Part shown: positions 1 to 5,134 of the stretch, piece by piece
How positions within the stretch are numbered: position 1 is the first letter of the stretch
Layout of the letters: every line of letters begins with the position of its first letter
Source of the DNA: a bacterium
Lineage (GTDB): Bacteria; CBDUZB01; JAGLHV01
Length of the DNA: 5,134 nucleotides
Direction of reading: 5' to 3'
NCBI GenBank assembly: GCA_023143305.1
Contig: JAGLHV010000118.1
Span: 1-5,134, forward strand
The notes under the pieces: generated by a model
Told to the model about the DNA's origin: nothing
Database searches by the model: none
The model's input: the letters and a program-made list of their open reading frames with translations, nothing else
Position numbers and translations under genes: made by a program

Positions 1-2
1 CC

Positions 3-177
3 TACAAAAAACTAAAAAAGAAAAAAAACATTCTGGAAGCAGCCATAAAATAATTGACCGCTATGCCAAAACCAAAGGAAGAAAAGGTGCAAGGAATTAC
101 TGGAAGAATTACTGCCAATCGCAAAGAAACTATTTCCAAATGCAAAGAGATTGAGTCAAGACAACGAAAAGAAATAA
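3..177 (+). pseudogene. Frame-broken 3' remnant of a lysine-rich protein gene, possibly a transposase
   Basis: No single frame is open across this stretch, but a plausible protein tail can be followed through three frames. Frame 3 (3-50) reads YKKLKKKKNILEAAIK and then hits a stop. Frame 2 (about 53-79) continues IIDRYAKTKG. Frame 1 (about 79-174) continues RKKRCKELLEELLPIAKKLF and ends in NEKK before TAA at 175-177. Each jump equals the loss of one base, and both lie near A-rich runs. The composite is about 58 residues of lysine-rich, amphipathic-helix-like sequence. Such a segment resembles helical regions of some IS transposases, but I see no DDE motif or terminal inverted repeat, so the family is not assigned. 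The 5' part lies outside the window. Alternatives are an assembly error in homopolymers or chance coding-like sequence. A separate ATG frame at 63-206 gives 47 residues with no ribosome binding site and is not preferred. Confidence 0.35.
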
Positions 178-341
178 AAAATTTAAATTACCTCATCTCC
201 CTGTAATTTTGTCCCCTCGTTCTGGCAATAGGAACATATCTTACACTATCTTTTTAGCTGTATTTTAAAAAGGGATAAAATCTTTTTTATAGATTATCTT
301 TTCAATTTTTTTTAAAGGGAGAAATCTAAAATAAAAGTTTC
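178..341. other. AT-rich intergenic stretch with no supported gene
   Basis: No open frame with a ribosome binding site is visible on either strand. It contains a C-rich patch around 197-216 and long T runs at 282-288 and 306-313. A weak A/T stem around 267-300 could act as a poor terminator for the upstream remnant, but it has almost no G-C pairs and is not called. Confidence 0.5.
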
Positions 342-371
342 TTGACAACGATAAAGAAGTTAGTGTAAAAT
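342..371 (+). promoter_or_regulatory. Sigma-70/SigA-type promoter for asd
   Basis: A perfect -35 hexamer TTGACA (342-347) is followed after 18 bases by TAAAAT (366-371), one mismatch from TATAAT. Transcription would begin near 378-380. That leaves a leader of about 26 bases to the ATG at 405 but under 10 bases to the ATG at 387, which supports the later start. It probably drives asd and truA together. This is read from consensus only. Confidence 0.65.
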
Positions 372-390
372 ACATCAATTATAAAAATGG

Positions 391-396
391 AAGGTG
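391..396 (+). promoter_or_regulatory. Ribosome binding site that decides the asd start
   Basis: AAGGTG, within GGAAGGTG (389-396), lies 8 bases before the ATG at 405. This is good Shine-Dalgarno spacing. The earlier in-frame ATG at 387 has only A/T-rich sequence upstream and would place this site inside the coding region. Confidence 0.65.
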
Positions 397-404
397 TAGA
401 AAAA

Positions 405-1418
405 ATGAAAAATTATAATGTTGCAGTAGTAGGGGCAACCGGTGTAGTGGGGCAGGAAATGGTAAGGATGCTGGAAAAAAGAAAGTTTCCTGTAGCCAGT
501 CTAAAACTTTTGGCTTCTCAACGTTCGATAGGGAAAACAGGAAAATTTTGCGGAAAAGAAATAAAGATAGAAGAACTAAAAGATAATTCTTTTAACGGGA
601 TAGAAATTGCATTATTTTCTGCCGGATCTGAAATATCTAAAAAGTTTGCTCCTATAGCCAGTAAAGAAGGGGTATTTGTAATTGATAATTCCAGTGCATG
701 GCGGATGGATGCAGATGTTCCTTTAGTTGTTCCGGAGGTAAATGCACATACTTTATCTAAGGGAAAAAAAATCATTGCCAATCCTAATTGCTCTACTATC
801 CAGATGGTAGTAGTTTTAAATCCTATTCATCGCTCAGCAGGGATAAAAAGGGTAGTCGTTTCTACTTATCAGGCTGTATCCGGAGCGGGAAAAGAAGCAA
901 TGCTGGAACTACAAAACCAGAAGGATGCAGATATAACCGATAAGAAAACAGATTGTAAAGTTTTTCCTTATCAGATTGCTTATAATGTCATTCCCCATAT
1001 TGATGTTTTTGGAGAGAACGGATATACCAGGGAAGAAATTAAAATGGTAAAAGAAACTCAAAAGATTATGAATGACGAATCTATAAAAGTTACTGCTACT
1101 TGTGTAAGGGTTCCTGTTTTTAGGGGGCATTCCGAATCGGTAAATATTGAAACGGAAAAAAAGATTTCTCCTGAAGAAGTGAAAAATATTCTATCTGAGT
1201 CTTGTGGAATAATAGTATGGGATGATATTGCTAAATTAAAATACCCTCTACCTCTTTATTGTGCCAATAAAGAAGAAACTTTTGTAGGACGGATTCGATC
1301 GGATACAAGTGTTGAAAATGGATTAAATTTGTGGATTGTTAGTGATAATTTATTAAAAGGGGCGGCCTTAAATGCCGTTCAGATTGCAGAGTGTTTAGTC
1401 GAGAAAGAGATTATCTGA
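405..1418 (+). CDS. asd: Aspartate-semialdehyde dehydrogenase
   Basis: This cytosolic enzyme makes L-aspartate-4-semialdehyde from L-aspartyl-4-phosphate using NADPH, the branch step toward lysine/diaminopimelate, threonine and methionine. The product is 337 residues from the ATG at 405, the usual family length. The N-terminal Rossmann loop GATGVVG is at residues 10-16. DNSSAWRM (94-101) carries the phosphate-binding Arg100. The catalytic cysteine is C129 in NPNCST (codon 789-791), Gln156 lies in STYQAVSGAG, and R235 and the catalytic base H242 lie in RVPVFRGHSE. The C-terminal helix NLLKGAALNAVQIAE is typical. All expected catalytic residues are present, so it should be active. An in-frame ATG at 387 would add six residues, but promoter position and ribosome binding site favour 405. 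No other lysine or threonine pathway gene is visible nearby; truA follows after 23 bases. Confidence 0.96.
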   Translation: MKNYNVAVVGATGVVGQEMVRMLEKRKFPVASLKLLASQRSIGKTGKFCGKEIKIEELKDNSFNGIEIALFSAGSEISKKFAPIASKEGVFVIDNSSAWRMDADVPLVVPEVNAHTLSKGKKIIANPNCSTIQMVVVLNPIHRSAGIKRVVVSTYQAVSGAGKEAMLELQNQKDADITDKKTDCKVFPYQIAYNVIPHIDVFGENGYTREEIKMVKETQKIMNDESIKVTATCVRVPVFRGHSESVNIETEKKISPEEVKNILSESCGIIVWDDIAKLKYPLPLYCANKEETFVGRIRSDTSVENGLNLWIVSDNLLKGAALNAVQIAECLVEKEII

Positions 1419-1441
1419 TAAAATTGAAAAAGATAGATAAA

Positions 1442-2182
1442 GTGCGTAATATAAAACTAATTATTGAATACGATGGTACAAATTATTCCGGTTGGCAGAT
1501 ACAAAAAGGAAAGAAAGTTAAAACCATACAGAGAATATTGGAAAAAGCCTTAGGAAAAGTTTTAGGCAAAAAGATTTCCTTGATTGGTGCGGCCAGGACT
1601 GATGCAGGCGTTCATGCTCAAGGACAGGCAGCTAATTTTAAAACTGAAAAAAAAATAAAGTTACAGAATTTACAAAAAGCCTTAAATAGTCTTTTACCTG
1701 TGGATATTGTTATCATTGCAATAGAGGAAGTTCCTTTGGATTTTCATTCCCGGTATTCAAGCAGGAGTAAAATATACGAATATAAAATTCTGAATAGTTT
1801 TTTTTCATCAGCAATTCATCATCGTTTTATCTGGCAGGTTTCATATGTTTTAGATATTAAATCAATGCAAAAAGGAGCGGAATATTTTATTGGTGAGCAT
1901 GATTTTTCTTCTTTTTGTGCAGCAAGAAGTGGAAACAAAAACAAAAGATGTAGGATTTTAAAATTTAAGATAAAAAGAAAAGGTGAATATTGTATTTTTT
2001 TGATAGAGGGAACAAATTTTTTATATAAAATGGTGAGAAATATAGTTGGCACATTAGTTGAAGTAGGCAGAGGTAAATTTCAGGCGGATGATATAAAGGA
2101 TATCTTAAATAAGCGGGATAGAAAATTTGCAGGTCCTACCGCTCTGGCAAAGGGATTAACTTTGATTCGAGTCAAGTATTAA
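1442..2182 (+). CDS. truA: tRNA pseudouridine synthase A (tRNA pseudouridine 38-40 synthase)
   Basis: TruA converts uridines 38, 39 and 40 in the tRNA anticodon arm to pseudouridine. From the GTG at 1442 the product is 246 residues, normal for the family, and begins RNIKLIIEYDGTNYSGWQ like many bacterial TruA proteins. The catalytic aspartate is D54 in ARTDAGVHAQGQ. The conserved tyrosine is in KIYEYKI (about residues 110-116). HDFSSFCAARSG (153-164), FLYKMVRNIVGTLVEVGRG (193-211) and the C-terminal AGPTALAKGL are the other family blocks. The start is uncertain: none of the candidates has a strong ribosome binding site. The frame is open from a GTG at 1391, which would give 263 residues and overlap asd by 28 bases, and a TTG at 1424 is also in frame. 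The 1442 start is chosen by family N-terminus. Close spacing suggests co-transcription with asd and possibly translational coupling. Confidence 0.94.
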   Translation: MRNIKLIIEYDGTNYSGWQIQKGKKVKTIQRILEKALGKVLGKKISLIGAARTDAGVHAQGQAANFKTEKKIKLQNLQKALNSLLPVDIVIIAIEEVPLDFHSRYSSRSKIYEYKILNSFFSSAIHHRFIWQVSYVLDIKSMQKGAEYFIGEHDFSSFCAARSGNKNKRCRILKFKIKRKGEYCIFLIEGTNFLYKMVRNIVGTLVEVGRGKFQADDIKDILNKRDRKFAGPTALAKGLTLIRVKY

Positions 2183-2246
2183 TAAGGGAAAGGATTATTT
2201 AAAAATTGATGGGGTTTATTGATTTATTTAATAAAAAAAGTAATAA

Positions 2247-2262
2247 AAGGAGATTTATGTAA
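2247..2262 (+). promoter_or_regulatory. Ribosome binding site with an overlapping ATG-TAA minimal ORF
   Basis: AAGGAG (2247-2252) is a strong Shine-Dalgarno site 9 bases before the ATG at 2262. Between them lies an ATG (2257-2259) followed immediately by TAA (2260-2262), whose last A is the first base of the true ATG (ATGTAATG). The upstream ATG sits only 4 bases from the site, so the downstream ATG has the better spacing. Any regulatory effect of the start-stop pair is inference. Confidence 0.7.
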
Positions 2263-4763
2263 TGAAAGCAGTAATTATGGCAGGAGGATTTGGTACACGA
2301 TTGCGTCCTTTAACCTGTAATATTCCCAAGCCGATGGTTCCTATAGCGAATAAGCCCATTATGGAACATATTGTAGAACTTTTAAAAAAAAATAATATTG
2401 ATGATATTTTGTCTATTCTTTATTATCAGCCGGGAGTAATTACTAACCATTTTGGAAATGGTGAAAATTTTGGAGTAAAAATATCTCATGTGTTTGCCGC
2501 AACGGATTTGGGAACGGCAGGGAGTGTTAAGAATGCGGAGCATTTGTTAAAAGAAACGTTTATTGTTATTAGTGGAGATGTGTTAACTGATTTTAATCTT
2601 CAGGAGGCTATAAAGTTTCATAAACAAAAAAAATCTCTGGCTACAATAGTTTTAACCAGGGTTAATAATCCCTTGTCTTTTGGGGTGGTAATTACCGATA
2701 CTAAAGGAAAAATAACCAGATTTTTGGAAAAACCTAATTGGGGTGAAGTTTTTTCAGACACAATTAATACCGGTATATATATATTAGAACCGGAGGTTTT
2801 ACAGTATATTCCGGCTAATAAGAAATTTGATTTTAGTAAAGATTTGTTTTCCTTTTTATTAGAGAACAAAAAATCTTTATATGGTTACATTGCTAAAGGC
2901 TACTGGAAAGATATTGGAAGTTTAAATGAATATCGTCAGGTACACTTTGATGTGTTAAAGCAGTCAATGTCGATTAATATTCCCGGAATAAAATCTACCG
3001 GTCAGGAAAATTGGGTGGGAGAAGATAGTTTAATTGCGCCTTCGGTAAAATTAGCCGGAAAGGTTATTATCGGTAAGGGTTGTCAGATTAAGGGAAATGT
3101 GGAAATAGAAAATTCTGTTATTGGAAATAATGTGATTATTGATGAGAGAGCAGTAATTACAAAGTGTGTTTTGTGGGATGGGGTGAAGGTAGGAAAAGAA
3201 GTTGAAATAAAGGAAAGTACTATAGGTTACGGGACACTTTTACAAAAAAAAGCAATTGTTAATGAAGGAGTAGTTATTGGTGATGAATGTAGTATTGGAA
3301 TAAAAAGTGAAATTAAGGCGAATATAAAGGTTTGGCCGTATAAAATAATTGATGACGGAGCAATTCTTTCCACCAGTTTAGTTTGGGGAGAGAAGTGGCT
3401 TAAGGACCTTTTTGGTGCGTATGGTATTACCGGTTTAATTAACGTTGAAATTACTCCTGAATTTGCTGCCCGGGTAGGAGCGGCATACGGTGCATTTCTC
3501 GGGGAGGGAGCATATGTTTTAACCAGTCGGGATAGTCATCGTGCTTCCAGGATGATAAAAAGGGCAATTATTTCCGGTTTGATGTCGGCAGGAATCCATG
3601 TAGGGGATTTAAGAACTTCACCTATACCGGTAGTGAGATATGAATTAGGAAAGGAAAGAGAAAAAGGGGGAATTCATGTAAGGATTTCTCCTTATGAATC
3701 TCAAATGATGGATATTAAGTTTTTTGATTATCAAGGGATAGATATTTCCAGCAAGCAGGAACGGGCAATTGAACAGTTATTTTCCAGAGAGGATTTTAAA
3801 AGGATAAATTCATCTAAAATTGGTTCTATCAGTCTTCCTCATCAAGCCAATCAATATTATAAAGAAGGGTTCTTAAATTATATAAATAAGGATGTTATAA
3901 TAGAGGCAGGATTTAAAATAGTTTTGGATTATGCCTTTAGTAGTGCTTCGTTTATTTTTCCCTCTATTTTTGGAAAATTAGGATGTGATGTAGTAGCGCT
4001 TAATGCTCATCTTGATGAGACAAAGATTAGTAAAAACAAAGAAGACTTTGATTCTTCCCTGAAACAAGTATCTTCTATTGGGACAACTTTAAAAGCGGAT
4101 GCCGGTTTTTTATTAGATACGGGAGCGGAAAAAGTTTTTCTTGTTGATGAAAAGGGAAATATCATCAGGAATGATATCGCTTTAGCCATAGTCATTTTAT
4201 TAGTTTTAAAGACAATGGGTGGGAATATAGCCGTTCCGGTAAATGTTTCCCGTGTTGTGGAAAAAATGGCTCAAAAGTATAAGGCAAAAGTTTATAGGAC
4301 CGGTATGTCCCCTAAAGCGATGATAGAATTTGCTAAGCAAAACAAGAATGAAGTAAATTGTCTTTGTGATGGAATAGGAGGATATATTTTTCCTCAATTT
4401 CAACCGGCTTTTGATGGAATGTTTTCTGTTGCTAAAATATTAGAACTTTTAGCTGTTGATAAAAGCTCTCTTTATAAGATAGCCAGAACGATACCGCCTT
4501 TTACTGTTCTTCATCGTCAGATTGCTTGTGATTGGGATAGGAAAGGGAAGGTTATGCGTTATATTATTGAAGAAAATCTTTCCGCTAAGAGGAAAGTTGA
4601 ACTTATTGATGGAGTAAAAATATTTTTTGGCAGGGATTGGGTATTATTACGACCTGATCCGGATCGTCCGTTATTTCATATTTATGCGGAAACCAGCGAG
4701 AGAAAAAAAACGCGGGATTTGATGAATACATATATCCGGAAAATAGAAAGATGGCAAAAATAA
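2262..4763 (+). CDS. Fusion of sugar-1-phosphate nucleotidyltransferase, beta-helix and degenerate phosphohexomutase
   Basis: This 833-residue protein likely makes GDP-mannose or a related NDP-hexose from hexose-1-phosphate. Residues 1-235 are a nucleotidyltransferase with GGFGTRLRPLT (8-18), PKPMVP (22-27), GD at 105-106 with the expected metal-binding Asp, EKP (156-158), NTGIYILEPEVL (169-180), DFSKD (190-194) and GYWKDIG (213-219): intact and probably active. Residues about 255-372 show hexapeptide repeats of a left-handed beta-helix (for example VIIGKGCQI, VVIGDECSI). Residues about 381-833 are a full-length phosphoglucomutase/phosphomannomutase domain, but its five active-site loops deviate: FGAYGITG (384-391), RISPYESQ (474-481), DTGAEK (619-624), CDGIGGY (702-708) and RPDPDRP (797-803). 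The nucleotidyltransferase motifs resemble mannose-1-phosphate guanylyltransferases, so GMP transfer is likely but glucose-1-phosphate use is not excluded. Fusions of this layout are known in other bacteria. The mutase half is probably non-catalytic. An intact mutase follows 24 bases downstream, suggesting one operon. Confidence 0.9.
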   Translation: MKAVIMAGGFGTRLRPLTCNIPKPMVPIANKPIMEHIVELLKKNNIDDILSILYYQPGVITNHFGNGENFGVKISHVFAATDLGTAGSVKNAEHLLKETFIVISGDVLTDFNLQEAIKFHKQKKSLATIVLTRVNNPLSFGVVITDTKGKITRFLEKPNWGEVFSDTINTGIYILEPEVLQYIPANKKFDFSKDLFSFLLENKKSLYGYIAKGYWKDIGSLNEYRQVHFDVLKQSMSINIPGIKSTGQENWVGEDSLIAPSVKLAGKVIIGKGCQIKGNVEIENSVIGNNVIIDERAVITKCVLWDGVKVGKEVEIKESTIGYGTLLQKKAIVNEGVVIGDECSIGIKSEIKANIKVWPYKIIDDGAILSTSLVWGEKWLKDLFGAYGITGLINVEITPEFAARVGAAYGAFLGEGAYVLTSRDSHRASRMIKRAIISGLMSAGIHVGDLRTSPIPVVRYELGKEREKGGIHVRISPYESQMMDIKFFDYQGIDISSKQERAIEQLFSREDFKRINSSKIGSISLPHQANQYYKEGFLNYINKDVIIEAGFKIVLDYAFSSASFIFPSIFGKLGCDVVALNAHLDETKISKNKEDFDSSLKQVSSIGTTLKADAGFLLDTGAEKVFLVDEKGNIIRNDIALAIVILLVLKTMGGNIAVPVNVSRVVEKMAQKYKAKVYRTGMSPKAMIEFAKQNKNEVNCLCDGIGGYIFPQFQPAFDGMFSVAKILELLAVDKSSLYKIARTIPPFTVLHRQIACDWDRKGKVMRYIIEENLSAKRKVELIDGVKIFFGRDWVLLRPDPDRPLFHIYAETSERKKTRDLMNTYIRKIERWQK

Positions 4764-4770
4764 ATAAAAA

Positions 4771-4776
4771 AGGGGG
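4771..4776 (+). promoter_or_regulatory. Ribosome binding site of the downstream mutase gene
   Basis: AGGGGG lies 11 bases before the GTG at 4788. A second G run, GGGG (4780-4783), is 4 bases away. The ATG at 4778-4780 is in another frame, and no in-frame ATG lies between the previous stop and the GTG, so the GTG is the only start consistent with the family N-terminus. Confidence 0.5.
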
Positions 4777-4787
4777 AATGGGGAAAA

Positions 4788-5134
4788 GTGCAGCAAATAA
4801 AATTTGGGACTTCGGGATGGAGAGGAATTATTTCAGATGATTTTACATTTGAAAACGTCAAAATTGTTGTTCAGGCAATAGCGGATTTCATTAAGCAAAC
4901 AAAAACCAAAAATAAAGGGTCTTTGGATTCTAATCTTTCTGTGGTGATAGGATATGATACGCGGTTTTTATCTAAAGAATTTGCCCAAAAAGCGGCTATG
5001 GTTTTGGCTGCAAATAATATAAGAGCTTATCTTTCTAATAGAGATGTTCCGACACCTGTAATTGCTTATTATACCTGTCGGCAAAAAATGCAGGGAGGAA
5101 TTAATTTTACTGCCAGTCATAATCCGGCAGAATA
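4788..5134 (+). CDS. Phosphoglucomutase/phosphomannomutase family protein, 5' part, cut by window end
   Basis: This is the first 115 residues of an alpha-D-phosphohexomutase, which interconverts hexose-6-phosphate and hexose-1-phosphate through a phosphoserine. It starts at a GTG and begins QQIKFGTSGWRGIISDDFT, the domain 1 opening, with Arg12 in the conserved position. GYDTRFLS (55-62) is the second conserved block, VPTP (87-90) precedes the active-site strand, and GGINFTASHNPAE (103-115) carries the catalytic Ser110 in an intact TASHNP loop. The metal, sugar and phosphate loops of domains 2-4 lie beyond the window. The gene begins 24 bases after the fusion gene and is likely co-transcribed with it. 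It probably supplies hexose-1-phosphate for the fusion's nucleotidyltransferase. Whether glucose or mannose phosphate is preferred cannot be told from this part. Confidence 0.92.
   Translation, partial: MQQIKFGTSGWRGIISDDFTFENVKIVVQAIADFIKQTKTKNKGSLDSNLSVVIGYDTRFLSKEFAQKAAMVLAANNIRAYLSNRDVPTPVIAYYTCRQKMQGGINFTASHNPAE

Noticed and set aside
63..206. Small + strand frame of 47 codons starting at ATG 63
   Set aside because: It lacks a ribosome binding site, and the competing frame-hopping peptide through the same bases looks more protein-like.
200..216. Mirror-symmetric CCCTGT/TGTCCC patch, considered as an IS end
   Set aside because: It is a mirror repeat, not an inverted repeat; no partner end or target duplication is visible in the window.
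267..300. Possible intrinsic terminator before the asd promoter
   Set aside because: The stem is imperfect and almost all A-T; the T runs reflect base composition.
518..1130. Minus-strand open frames inside asd (518-781 and 909-1130)
   Set aside because: They lie antisense to a strongly conserved gene, have no ribosome binding site or recognisable motif, and are shadow frames.
1819..2052. Minus-strand open frame inside truA
   Set aside because: It is antisense to conserved TruA blocks and its composition reflects the AT-rich complement.
2206..2233. Internal promoter before the fusion gene (TTGATG with an AT-rich -10)
   Set aside because: Spacing to the best -10 candidates is only 15-16 bases and the hexamers are weak in an AT-rich stretch.
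2618..4403. Minus-strand open frames inside the fusion gene (2618-2869, 4007-4195, 4206-4403)
   Set aside because: They are shadows of a clearly coding frame with recognised domains on the + strand.

Overview
The window comes from an AT-rich, low-GC bacterial genome. Codons mostly end in A or T, Shine-Dalgarno sites are purine-rich, and a -35/-10 promoter with AT-rich spacers can be read. The protein styles fit an anaerobic Firmicutes-like or Atribacterota-like bacterium, but the sequence alone does not settle the phylum. All intact genes lie on the + strand.

Layout: (1) Bases 1-177 hold what looks like the broken 3' end of a lysine-rich protein gene whose reading frame jumps twice; a decayed transposase is one possibility, not proven. 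(2) Bases 178-341 are AT-rich and hold no gene I can support. (3) A consensus-like promoter (342-371) precedes asd (405-1418), aspartate-semialdehyde dehydrogenase. The annotated start is moved to an internal ATG with a good ribosome binding site. (4) truA (1442-2182), tRNA pseudouridine synthase A, follows closely. (5) After 79 bases comes an 833-residue fusion (2262-4763): an intact-looking nucleotidyltransferase domain, a left-handed beta-helix, and a complete-length phosphohexomutase domain. (6) A second, separate phosphohexomutase starts 24 bases later at 4788 and is cut by the window end.

How the genes fit together: asd and truA are housekeeping genes that seem to share a promoter. The last two genes form a sugar-nucleotide module: a mutase converts hexose-6-phosphate to hexose-1-phosphate and a nucleotidyltransferase activates it, probably to GDP-mannose or a similar NDP-hexose for envelope polysaccharide.

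The main point of interest is that the mutase half of the fusion has lost consensus in all five active-site loops (positions in the fusion entry), while the stand-alone mutase next door keeps the motifs visible in the window. The simplest reading is that the fused domain is a pseudo-enzyme, possibly a regulatory or scaffold domain, and that the neighbour does the catalysis.
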